Below are positions 16,600-23,771 of a stretch of 42,022 nucleotides of DNA, in pieces. The notes under the pieces are model-generated. The model made no database searches. It was not told the DNA's origin and saw only the letters and a list, made by a program, of their open reading frames with translations. Source of the DNA: CAYGWP01 sp964353455 (lineage in GTDB: Bacteria; Planctomycetota; Phycisphaerae; FEN-1346); contig CAYGWP010000582.1 in the NCBI GenBank assembly GCA_964353455.1, positions 1-42,022 on the forward strand, read 5' to 3'. The translations under genes and the position numbers were made by a program. Position 1 is the stretch's first letter. Every line of letters starts with the position of its first letter.

Positions 16600-17970
16600 A
16601 TGCGTATCCTCATGTTAGGGTGGGAGTTTCCGCCTTTCATCAGCGGCGGCCTGGGAACCGCCTGCTACGGCTTGGCCAAGGCCCTCGGCGAATTGGGCAC
16701 CGAAATCCTCTTCATCCTGCCGCGCTGCAAGGCGGACCAGCAATTCGACCGCGTGCGGATCCTCTCAACGCCCGAGAATCGCCCCGGCCGCGCGGCCCAC
16801 ACGTACTGGACCGTCGAAGGCCTGGAGCACGTGCGGCTGATCCCGGTGTCCGCCGCCCTCAGTCCATACAAGTCCGAGGAAGAGTACCTGAAGGAGGAGC
16901 GCGAGCGGCGCGAGCGTGGCAAGGCCGTCACGGAGGATGCCGATGGCGTGGCGAAGTCCCCCCCGCCCTTAACGGACTGGCGGGCGCCGGCCTCGGCGTC
17001 CGTGCCCACCAGCCTCGGCCTCATATCGAGCCCCGACATCTACGGCGGAGACCTTTTCACCGAGGTCCACCGCTACGCGCGGATCGTGGCGGAGATCGCG
17101 CGGCATCACGAGTTCGACGTCATCCACGCGCACGACTGGATGACGTACCCGGCAGGCCTGTCGGTGGCGGCCTTGAGCGGCAAGCCCCTCGTGGTCCACA
17201 TCCACTCGACGGAGTTCGACCGCAGCGGCACGAACGTCAACCAAAGGGTCTATGACATCGAGCGGGCGGGGCTGCACGGCGCCGGGCGGGTCATCTGCGT
17301 CAGCCGCTTCACGCGAGACATCGTCACGAGCCGCTACGGAGTGCCGGAGTCGAAGTGCCGCGTGGTCTATAACGCCATCACCGTCAACGGCGAGCCGATC
17401 CCATCGACCGTCAAGTCGATCGAGAAGGACGACAAGATCGTCCTCTTCCTGGGGCGAATCACGATGCAGAAGGGGCCGGAGTACTTCCTTGCAGCGGCCA
17501 AGAAGGTCATCCAGGTAATGGACAACGTGAAGTTCGTCATGGCCGGGTCGGGCGACATGATCCGACGAATGATCGAACTTGCGGCGGCCATGGGCATCGG
17601 GCACCGCGTGACCTTCACGGGCTTCCTGCGGGGCGACGACGTGGACCGGATCTACGAGATGGCGGACCTGTACGTGATGCCCTCTGTGAGCGAGCCGTTC
17701 GGCCTTGCGCCGCTTGAGGCGCTGTCGCACGACGTGCCGGTGCTCATCTCGAAGCAGAGCGGCGTGTCGGAAGTGCTGACGCACGCGCTGAAGGTTGACT
17801 TCTGGGACATCAACGAAATGGCCAATAAGATCATCGCGGTGCTGCGGCATCCGCCGCTCCAGAAGACCCTGAGGGAGCACGGGGCGTTCGAGGTCCGGAA
17901 GTTCGCCTGGTCCGATGCCGCCAGATCGTGCGTGGATGTCTATCACGAAGCCGTCGAAGGCAAGAGATAA
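16600..17970 (+). CDS. GT4-family glycogen synthase-like glycosyltransferase
   Basis: A 456-residue GT-B glycosyltransferase. The N-terminus RILMLGWEFPPFISGGLGTA resembles glycogen synthases, including archaeal ones, with the GGLG nucleotide-sugar loop. FDVIHAHDWMTYPAGL and VVHIHSTEFDR follow in the first domain. The second domain (from about 280) has VLFLGRITMQKGPEYFLAA, the GT4 donor-binding start, and the acceptor-side motif SEPFGLAPLEAL with the conserved E-x7-E spacing. An insert of charged and Pro-rich residues (about 95-130) is unusual. The stop overlaps the GH57 start (TAATG), and debranching enzymes follow, so a role in making glycogen or another alpha-glucan is likely. Sucrose or trehalose synthesis cannot be excluded from sequence. 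Confidence 0.85.
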   Translation: MRILMLGWEFPPFISGGLGTACYGLAKALGELGTEILFILPRCKADQQFDRVRILSTPENRPGRAAHTYWTVEGLEHVRLIPVSAALSPYKSEEEYLKEERERRERGKAVTEDADGVAKSPPPLTDWRAPASASVPTSLGLISSPDIYGGDLFTEVHRYARIVAEIARHHEFDVIHAHDWMTYPAGLSVAALSGKPLVVHIHSTEFDRSGTNVNQRVYDIERAGLHGAGRVICVSRFTRDIVTSRYGVPESKCRVVYNAITVNGEPIPSTVKSIEKDDKIVLFLGRITMQKGPEYFLAAAKKVIQVMDNVKFVMAGSGDMIRRMIELAAAMGIGHRVTFTGFLRGDDVDRIYEMADLYVMPSVSEPFGLAPLEALSHDVPVLISKQSGVSEVLTHALKVDFWDINEMANKIIAVLRHPPLQKTLREHGAFEVRKFAWSDAARSCVDVYHEAVEGKR

Positions 17971-19145
17971 TGGCGAGCGTGTGTTTCTATTTTCAAGTCC
18001 ATCAGCCGTTCCGCCTGCGCCGGTATAGCGTGTTTGATTCCGACCCGAATTACTTCGACGAGTACAAGAACGCCGAAATCTGCCGCAAGGTCTCCCAGAA
18101 ATCCTACCTGCCTGCAAACCGGCTGATGCTCGAACTCATCCGGCGCTACGGCAGCGCATTCTCGGTCTCGTACTCCATCACGGGGGTGGCGCTGGAGCAG
18201 TTCCAGCGGTGGGCGCCCGATGCGGTCGATTCGTTCCGGGCGCTCGTGGATACCGGGCAGGTGGAAATCCTGGCCGAGACGTACTACCACAGCCTGGCCT
18301 TCCTGTACAGCCGCGAGGAATTCCGCGAGCAGGTTGTGGCACACTCGGCCAAGATCGCCGAGACGTTCGGCGTCCGGCCGAAGGTGTTCCGGAACACGGA
18401 ACTTATCTACAATAATGACCTGGCCCACTTCGTCCAGGAGATGGGCTTCCTGGGCATCTGCGCCGAGGGGGCCGACCACATCCTCGGCTACCGCAGCCCG
18501 AACTTCGTGTACCGGCCGGTCGGAACGGACCGCATCGCGCTCTTGCTGAAGAACTACCGCCTCTCCGACGACATCGCCTTCCGCTTCTCGGACCGCAACT
18601 GGAAAGAGTGGCCCCTGAAGGCCGAAAAGTTCGCCTCGTGGGTCAACGAGGTCAACGGCAACGGGTACATCATCAACCTCTTCATGGACTACGAGACGTT
18701 CGGCGAGCACCAGTGGGCCGACTCAGGCATCTTCGACTTCATGTACCATCTGCCCGAGTTCGTCCTGAAGCACCCCGACAACAACTTTATGACCCTCTCG
18801 CGGGCGGTGCAGACGTACGCGCCCGTGGCCGAACTCGACATCCCGCACATGGTCTCGTGGGCCGACATGGAGAGGGACCTATCGGCCTGGCTCGGCAACG
18901 CCATGCAGTCCAACGCCCTCCACGAACTCTACCGCCTTGAGGAGGCCGTCAAGGCCTCCGGCGACCCGCAACTGCTGCACGACTGGCGGCGGCTCCAGAC
19001 TTCCGACCACTTCTACTACATGTGCACCAAGTGGTTCGCCGACGGCGACGTGCACAAATCTTTCATTCCATGCGAATCCCCGTACGATTCCTACATCAAC
19101 TTCATGAACGCCCTCGACAACGTCCGCTCGCGGCTAAGGCGGTGA
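17970..19145 (+). CDS. GH57 family alpha-amylase-like hydrolase
   Basis: A 391-residue GH57 protein from the ATG at 17970, which shares one base with the upstream stop codon. It opens with the family signature CFYFQVHQPFRLRR. The nucleophile is Glu144 in KVFRNTELIYNND and the acid/base is Asp240 in LFMDYETFGEHQW, both intact. GH57 covers alpha-amylase, 4-alpha-glucanotransferase, branching enzyme and others; this size (about 390) fits the short alpha-amylase-type group rather than the larger branching enzymes. There is no signal peptide, so it acts in the cytoplasm, consistent with glycogen turnover alongside the GT4 synthase. Confidence 0.9.
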   Translation: MASVCFYFQVHQPFRLRRYSVFDSDPNYFDEYKNAEICRKVSQKSYLPANRLMLELIRRYGSAFSVSYSITGVALEQFQRWAPDAVDSFRALVDTGQVEILAETYYHSLAFLYSREEFREQVVAHSAKIAETFGVRPKVFRNTELIYNNDLAHFVQEMGFLGICAEGADHILGYRSPNFVYRPVGTDRIALLLKNYRLSDDIAFRFSDRNWKEWPLKAEKFASWVNEVNGNGYIINLFMDYETFGEHQWADSGIFDFMYHLPEFVLKHPDNNFMTLSRAVQTYAPVAELDIPHMVSWADMERDLSAWLGNAMQSNALHELYRLEEAVKASGDPQLLHDWRRLQTSDHFYYMCTKWFADGDVHKSFIPCESPYDSYINFMNALDNVRSRLRR

Positions 19146-19168
19146 GTGGCGCCGACGGCGGATGGTCC

Positions 19169-19196
19169 TTGCCCTTTTCATCTGCAAGGGTAAGAT
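19169..19196 (+). promoter_or_regulatory. Possible promoter of hicB
   Basis: TTGCCC (19169-19174), 16-bp spacer, TAAGAT (19191-19196), 20 bases before the hicB ATG. The boxes are weak matches. Confidence 0.35.
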
Positions 19197-19215
19197 AATA
19201 GGCGGAGGTGTTGCC

Positions 19216-19455
19216 ATGAATCGCACGTTTCATCTGACGGCCGTGATCTGGCGAGAGGGAAAAATGTACGTCTCCCGTTGTCCCGAGATTGGCGTGGCTT
19301 CTTACGGCAGAACTCCCGCCATCGCCCGCAAATCTCTCCAAGAGGCAGTAGAACTATGGATCGCCAACGCCCGCAAACTGGGAATTCTTAGCGACATTCA
19401 ACCGTCCCTTGAGAAGGAAGAACGTTACACCGCCCGGCTGGAAGTGGCCATTTGA
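19216..19455 (+). CDS. hicB: HicB-family antitoxin
   Basis: A 79-residue HicB-type antitoxin. The ribonuclease-H-like fold is recognisable: RTFHLTAVIWREGKMYVSRC, PEIGVASYGRTPAIARKSLQ, EAVELWIANARKLGI, and a final strand RYTARLEVAI that would contact the toxin. GGAGGTG at 19204-19210 gives a strong ribosome site for the ATG at 19216. Only three bases separate its stop from a HicA-like start, the normal arrangement of a hicBA pair, but that toxin gene is broken, so this looks like an orphan antitoxin. It sits in an AT-richer island inside the glycogen cluster. It has no separate DNA-binding domain, so self-repression is doubtful. Confidence 0.8.
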   Translation: MNRTFHLTAVIWREGKMYVSRCPEIGVASYGRTPAIARKSLQEAVELWIANARKLGILSDIQPSLEKEERYTARLEVAI

Positions 19456-19458
19456 GCC

Positions 19459-19642
19459 ATGACCAAGTTGCCATCCCTCTCATCCAGACAGATTATGCAA
19501 GCCCTGAGCCGGGCGGGATTTGTCGAGGCCCCTCGCAGAGGTAAGGCACGCCAAGGAAGCGTGGCTCCAGGCTGCCCGCGAGGCAGGCAAGCCAATCCCC
19601 CCGCCGCGCTATCGCCCCGCCATTTACCAGGCATCGCGCTGA
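19459..19642 (+). pseudogene. HicA toxin head joined to the tail of a second HicB
   Basis: Two fragments in different frames. From ATG 19459 the protein MTKLPSLSSRQIMQALSRAG FVEAPRRG is a normal HicA N-terminus, but similarity stops just before the RGSH-type motif that carries the catalytic His. From about 19538 a different frame reads EVRHAKEAWLQAAREAGKPI then PPPRYRPAIYQASR and stop at 19640-19642, which is the C-terminal end typical of HicB antitoxins of another subfamily. The parsimonious reading is a deletion or recombination joining two hicA/hicB modules. If the HicA frame is translated it continues into the heptamer array to 19806 and cannot be active. Confidence 0.7.
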
Positions 19643-19644
19643 GG

Positions 19645-19707
19645 CGCACTTCGCACTTCGCACTCCGTACTCCGCGTTCGGCGCTCCGCATTCCGCACTC
19701 CGTGTTC
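19645..19707. repeat. Heptamer tandem array, nine units
   Basis: Nine consecutive 7-bp units (CGCACTT, CGCACTT, CGCACTC, CGTACTC, CGCGTTC, GGCGCTC, CGCATTC, CGCACTC, CGTGTTC), starting two bases after the stop of the HicB tail. On the other strand the units read GAGTGCG-like, the same family as the array at 9239. Confidence 0.85.
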
Positions 19708-19802
19708 CTTGCCTGCCCGGCCGCAGGGACCGGATTCGTGTTGCGTTTCGGTTGCATGCGGCAAATCGTCTTAAAGTCAGACCAAATCGAAAGGGGGTTT
19801 AT

Positions 19803-20537
19803 ATGACCACGGAAGAACTGGCCCGCGCGAAGCGCCGCAACTGCCACCTGCTCATCTGTGCCGCCGTCTGCCTGGGGATGATTTTCGCATTGGCTTTCCT
19901 CCCTCAACCCGGCCTGCTCGGCACAGCGCAAGCCGCTGACCCAGTCAACCCCTATGAGGCTGAGATCACCCGGTTGCAAGCCGAGGTCAACCTGCTTAAG
20001 CGGGAGAACGAGCCGCCTGCCGTCCATGATTGGACCGTTCCTCAGATCATCATAATGATTGTTCAGGTTGTAATCGCAGGGGGAATGCTGTGGACCGCCA
20101 TCCTGTCCTACAAAACAGCCAATAAGGCTCGAATGGTGGCGAAGCGGTCGCTGGCCGTGACCATGTGGGCTGGCATAGTCGCCGAAGCGCAATGGGGACC
20201 CAACGAATTGCCGGGTACCGGCACCACGATACACAATGAACTTCTCAGGATGACGTTGAAGAATCCTGGTCCGGGGCCAGCCCGATTGCACGGTCTTTAC
20301 CGTGAGGAAAAACTCGTAGACGGTCTTCAGAATATCAGGCTCTTCCCCGGCACGGCGTTCGACGGGCCCTTTGCCGAACTTGCGAAATTGCTCAAAAAGG
20401 ATCCTACGAAGGATTTTGTCTGCTATTTCCTATATACCGACGATCTGAAGCGACATTGGCAGCAATATTATCGGATCAACGCAAGCCGATATGCGTGCGT
20501 TCCCATGGACACGGTACGCATGCCTTCCCTTCCCTGA
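19803..20537 (+). CDS. Membrane protein of unknown function with coiled coil
   Basis: A 244-residue protein I do not recognise. The ATG at 19803 follows AAAGGGGG; an upstream in-frame ATG at 19752 has no ribosome site. Residues about 14-32 (LLICAAVCLGMIFALAF) are hydrophobic and end near AQAAD, so either a signal peptide or first membrane helix. A short coiled coil follows (YEAEITRLQAEVNLLKREN), then a membrane helix QIIIMIVQVVIAGGMLW, a Lys/Arg-rich stretch, and a soluble C-terminal domain of about 130 residues. Such architecture, with tryptophan near the second helix, resembles DUF4760-like membrane proteins but I cannot confirm that. It is AT-richer than the flanking glycogen genes. Confidence 0.65.
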   Translation: MTTEELARAKRRNCHLLICAAVCLGMIFALAFLPQPGLLGTAQAADPVNPYEAEITRLQAEVNLLKRENEPPAVHDWTVPQIIIMIVQVVIAGGMLWTAILSYKTANKARMVAKRSLAVTMWAGIVAEAQWGPNELPGTGTTIHNELLRMTLKNPGPGPARLHGLYREEKLVDGLQNIRLFPGTAFDGPFAELAKLLKKDPTKDFVCYFLYTDDLKRHWQQYYRINASRYACVPMDTVRMPSLP

Positions 20538-20542
20538 TCTGC

Positions 20543-20575
20543 TTGATAGGGCGAATGGCAACGACGGCGTATAAT
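20543..20575 (+). promoter_or_regulatory. Possible promoter of the next membrane-protein gene
   Basis: TTGATA (20543-20548) and perfect TATAAT (20570-20575), 30 bases before the ATG at 20605. The 21-bp spacer is long, so only the -10 is convincing. Confidence 0.4.
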
Positions 20576-20604
20576 GTTGGAGTCATATCAGAGGAGAAAA
20601 AACC

Positions 20605-21069
20605 ATGCAGAAAGTCAAAGTAATTCCGCTTATGGTCGGGTTGATCGGGTTGACGGTCTTGATGCTGTTCCCAATCTGGAACGTGACGTATAGGAATGAC
20701 GCAGGCCTTGATCAATACGTGCTGAAGGACGACGTCGTAAAGCAAACTCGCCAAGACGAGGGGGTAGTCACGCTGAACACGGCCGCTAAGAGGGGATTCT
20801 TATTCGGAGGAATCCCGAAGGTCGGATTGGACTTGGACCGATCCGCGCCAACACCTCAAGACTTCGAGCGTTTGCAAATCAAGGCTGACGCTGATGGTAT
20901 CAAGAAATGGGATTGCCCTTGGCAAGTCGTAAGCTACGTTTCGGGAACTGCCGACTACAAGCGTATGCTTATCGAAGCAGCGGTGGTCATATTCCTAAGC
21001 TTCGCATGGTACTTGACATTTTACCTTTACAAGAGAAAAAAAGCATGGGGAGGGGGTGCGGGGACGTGA
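20605..21069 (+). CDS. Two-helix membrane protein of unknown function
   Basis: A 154-residue protein I do not recognise. The ATG follows a strong AGAGGAG site. It has an N-terminal membrane helix (about residues 7-25, IPLMVGLIGLTVLMLFPIW), a loop domain of about 85 residues, and a second helix near the C-terminus (MLIEAAVVIFLSFAWYLTFY) followed by a Lys/Arg-rich tail, giving a hairpin with both ends in the cytoplasm. Lower G+C by eye than the genes on either side. Together with the previous gene and the HicAB remnants it forms the island between GH57 and GH15. Confidence 0.65.
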   Translation: MQKVKVIPLMVGLIGLTVLMLFPIWNVTYRNDAGLDQYVLKDDVVKQTRQDEGVVTLNTAAKRGFLFGGIPKVGLDLDRSAPTPQDFERLQIKADADGIKKWDCPWQVVSYVSGTADYKRMLIEAAVVIFLSFAWYLTFYLYKRKKAWGGGAGT

Positions 21070-21218
21070 TACTTATCTGGGGAGTTCCGGGGACCGCACT
21101 CTGCCTACGACGCTCGCGGCCTGACAGCCTGCCCGCTCCCTGACGGTCGCGCCTCGGTTTTTCACTCCGCATTCCCTTCGGCTGCGCTCAGGGCAGGCCC
21201 CACTCCGCGCTCAAACAA

Positions 21219-21247
21219 TTGAATTGGCCCTGTCGCCGCCTTATAAT
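21219..21247 (+). promoter_or_regulatory. Promoter of the GH15-ferredoxin gene
   Basis: TTGAAT (21219-21224), exact 17-bp spacer, perfect TATAAT (21242-21247), 35 bases before the GTG at 21283. Confidence 0.65.
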
Positions 21248-21282
21248 CTCATGCGCACGAGGGGCAGGGCGGGAGGGTTACG

Positions 21283-23643
21283 GTGCCGCGCGATATCCCT
21301 GTCGGAAACGGCAACCTGCTGGTCTGCTTCGATTCCGACTATCAAATCCGCGACATCTACTACCCCTACGTGGGGCAGGAAAACCACGCAGGCTGGGGAC
21401 CCTGCCGATTCGGCGTATTCGCCGACGGCCGCATCGCCTGGACTTCCGACCCGGGGTGGCAGAAGTCCCTCGAGTACATGCGGGAAACCCTGGCCACACA
21501 GATCACGCTCACCAACGACGGCCTGAAGGTCCACATGGTGTGCAACGACTGCGTGGACTTTAACCGCAACGTCTTCATCAAGAGAGTCGAGGTCACGAAC
21601 CGCGGCGACAAGCGGCGCGAAATCCGCCTCTTCCTTCAGCAGGACCTCTCGATGTACGGGTCGAAGGTGGGCGACACGGCCTACTACGACCCGCGCCTGT
21701 CGGCCGTGGTCCATTACCGCGGCGCGCGGTACATCCTGGCCTCGTTCTGCCGCAGGATGCCCGACGGCAAAGACCGGCACGGCTGCGACAGTTTCGCCAC
21801 GGGCACGTGCGGGTTCCGCGGCGCTGAAGGCACCTGGCGCGACGCCGAGGACGGCGTCCTCTCCGGCAACCCCATCAGCCAGGGGGCCGTCGATTCCACC
21901 ATCGGCCTCTCGGTCACCCTCGAACCCGGGGCGAGCGAAATCGTCTTCTACTACCTGGTGGCGGCCCAGTCCTGGCACGAACTCCACGACCTCCACGCCA
22001 TCGTCCAGGCCCGGTCGCCGGCGGCCATGCTCGAACGGACCGTCGGCTACTGGCGGGCCTGGGTCAACGGACCGGCCTTCAACTTCGGCAACCTGCCGCC
22101 CAGGGTCCGCGACCTCTTCAAGCGCAGCCTCCTGGTGGTCCGCACGCAGATCGACAACCGCGGCGCCATCATCGCCGCCACCGATTCCGACGTCCTCCAG
22201 TTCTCTCGCGACACCTACTCCTACATGTGGCCCCGCGACGGCGCCCTCGTGTGCCACGCCCTCGACCTCGCAGGGTTCCCCGATGTCACGCGCCGCTTCT
22301 ACACCTGGTGCCGCGACGTCCTCACCGCGGAAGGGTACCTTTTGCACAAGTACAACCCCGACGGCACGCCGGCCTCGTCGTGGCACCCGTGGGTGGTCGA
22401 TGGCAAGGAGCGGCTGCCCATCCAGGAGGACCAGACGGCCGTGGTCCTGTGGTCGCTCTGGCGGCACTTCTGGCTGTACCGCGACGTGGAGTACGTCCGG
22501 CCCCTCTACCATTCGCTCATCTGCAAGGCCGCCGACTTCATGGTCAACTTCCGCGACCCCGAGACGCACCTGCCCCTGCCCTCTTACGACCTGTGGGAAG
22601 AGAGGTACGGCGTCCACACGTACACGACGGCGACGGTGTACGGGGGGCTGATTGCGGCCCGGAACTTCGCCCAGACATTCAGCGACGCCGAGCGGGCCGA
22701 GCGCTACGACCGCGCGGCAATCGAGGTCCGCGAAGCGATGGCCAAGCACCTCTGGAGCGACAGCCTTCAGCGGTTCATACGGCGACTGGTCCCGACCGAC
22801 AAGGGCGGATGGGAGGTCGATTCCACCATCGACGCCAGCCTCTTCGCGGTCTTCAAGTTCCACGCCTTCGAGGCCAACGACCCGCGCGTCAAGAGCACCA
22901 TGGACGCCGTCTCAAAGGCCCTCTGGGTCAACACCCCCGTCGGCGGCATCGCGCGGTACCAGAACGACACCTACTATCGCGTCACGAGTGATAAGCGCGC
23001 CGTGCCGGGCAACCCGTGGTTCGTCTGCACGATCTGGATGGCCGACTATTACATTTCGCGCGGCTCGACGATCGAGGAACTCAAGGAAGCCCTCCCCATC
23101 TTCGAGTGGGCCGCCAGCCACGCGCTCCCCTCCGGCGTCCTGGCCGAGCAGGTTGACCCGTACACCAACCGCCCCCTCTCCGTCAGCCCGCTCACGTGGA
23201 GTCATGGCACGTTCGTCCTGACTTTGATGAAATACCTCCAGAAACTGGAGGACCTGCACCGATGCCCGACGTGCGGCCGCAGCATCTTCCGGATGGACCG
23301 CGGCGGCCGGCACCAGATCCGCAGCCACTCCTGGCTCGAGGCCCACGAGGTCTCCGAGGTGGACGAGCAGACGCCCGACCTCGTCAGCGTCGGCACCTTC
23401 AGCGAGGACGGACGCCGCGTCACACTCTCCGTCAACACCCGCGACTGCGTCGGCTGCGGCGTGTGCCTGGCAAGATGCCAGCCGAGAATCTTTGAAATGT
23501 GCAATGATAAATCCTTCATCAGCGTACGGCGGCTGGCCGCGTGCGTCCTCTGCCGAGAGTGCGAAACGTATTGCCCGATCCGCGTGGTCCGCCTGAACGT
23601 TGAGCCGACCGACCAGGCCGCCGCCAAACCGTCGAATGGTTAG
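21283..23643 (+). CDS. GH15 glucoamylase-like protein fused to a 2x[4Fe-4S] ferredoxin domain
   Basis: A 786-residue protein with GTG start and a GGGAGGG ribosome site. The N-terminal half is a beta-sandwich (IPVGNGNLLVCFDSDYQIRD) typical of bacterial GH15. The (alpha/alpha)6 barrel carries YMWPRDGALV, EDQTAVVLWSLWRH, the acid Glu in LWEERYGVHTYTTATVYGGL (Glu439/440) and the base Glu622 in LAEQVDPYTNRPLSVSPLTW. After the barrel comes CPTCGRSIF (Cys661/664, half of a zinc site) and then a bacterial-type ferredoxin: CVGCGVCLARC (722-732) and CVLCRECETYCP (754-765). There is no signal peptide, so it is cytoplasmic. It releases glucose from alpha-glucan by family; the redox domain is unexpected. 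The frame is continuous with no sign of a lost stop codon. Confidence 0.88.
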   Translation: MPRDIPVGNGNLLVCFDSDYQIRDIYYPYVGQENHAGWGPCRFGVFADGRIAWTSDPGWQKSLEYMRETLATQITLTNDGLKVHMVCNDCVDFNRNVFIKRVEVTNRGDKRREIRLFLQQDLSMYGSKVGDTAYYDPRLSAVVHYRGARYILASFCRRMPDGKDRHGCDSFATGTCGFRGAEGTWRDAEDGVLSGNPISQGAVDSTIGLSVTLEPGASEIVFYYLVAAQSWHELHDLHAIVQARSPAAMLERTVGYWRAWVNGPAFNFGNLPPRVRDLFKRSLLVVRTQIDNRGAIIAATDSDVLQFSRDTYSYMWPRDGALVCHALDLAGFPDVTRRFYTWCRDVLTAEGYLLHKYNPDGTPASSWHPWVVDGKERLPIQEDQTAVVLWSLWRHFWLYRDVEYVRPLYHSLICKAADFMVNFRDPETHLPLPSYDLWEERYGVHTYTTATVYGGLIAARNFAQTFSDAERAERYDRAAIEVREAMAKHLWSDSLQRFIRRLVPTDKGGWEVDSTIDASLFAVFKFHAFEANDPRVKSTMDAVSKALWVNTPVGGIARYQNDTYYRVTSDKRAVPGNPWFVCTIWMADYYISRGSTIEELKEALPIFEWAASHALPSGVLAEQVDPYTNRPLSVSPLTWSHGTFVLTLMKYLQKLEDLHRCPTCGRSIFRMDRGGRHQIRSHSWLEAHEVSEVDEQTPDLVSVGTFSEDGRRVTLSVNTRDCVGCGVCLARCQPRIFEMCNDKSFISVRRLAACVLCRECETYCPIRVVRLNVEPTDQAAAKPSNG

Positions 23644-23657
23644 CGCCTCGATTCGGG

Positions 23658-23741
23658 GGGTGGCACGGCCACGCTGTTGGGTGGCCGTGGTAACATCCGA
23701 ACGGCTGACCACGGTCACGCAACAGCGTGACCGTGCCACCC
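23658..23741. repeat. 34-bp imperfect inverted repeat (REP- or MITE-like)
   Basis: Arms 23658-23691 and 23708-23741 are complementary at 31 of 34 positions, with a 16-base spacer. The arm begins GGGTGGCACGG. It fills most of the gap between the GH15 and debranching-enzyme genes and could act as a terminator, mRNA-stabilising hairpin or a short mobile repeat. Confidence 0.85.
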
Positions 23742-23771
23742 GGCAAGGCCGGGCCGCTACGGGGGTTATCC

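Noticed and set aside
19645..19707. CRISPR array
   Set aside because: Units are 7 bp without spacers and no cas genes are present; this is a tandem repeat.
21241..22863. 540-codon open frame on the minus strand opposite the GH15 gene
   Set aside because: Shadow of a gene with clear catalytic motifs; no family similarity or signal.
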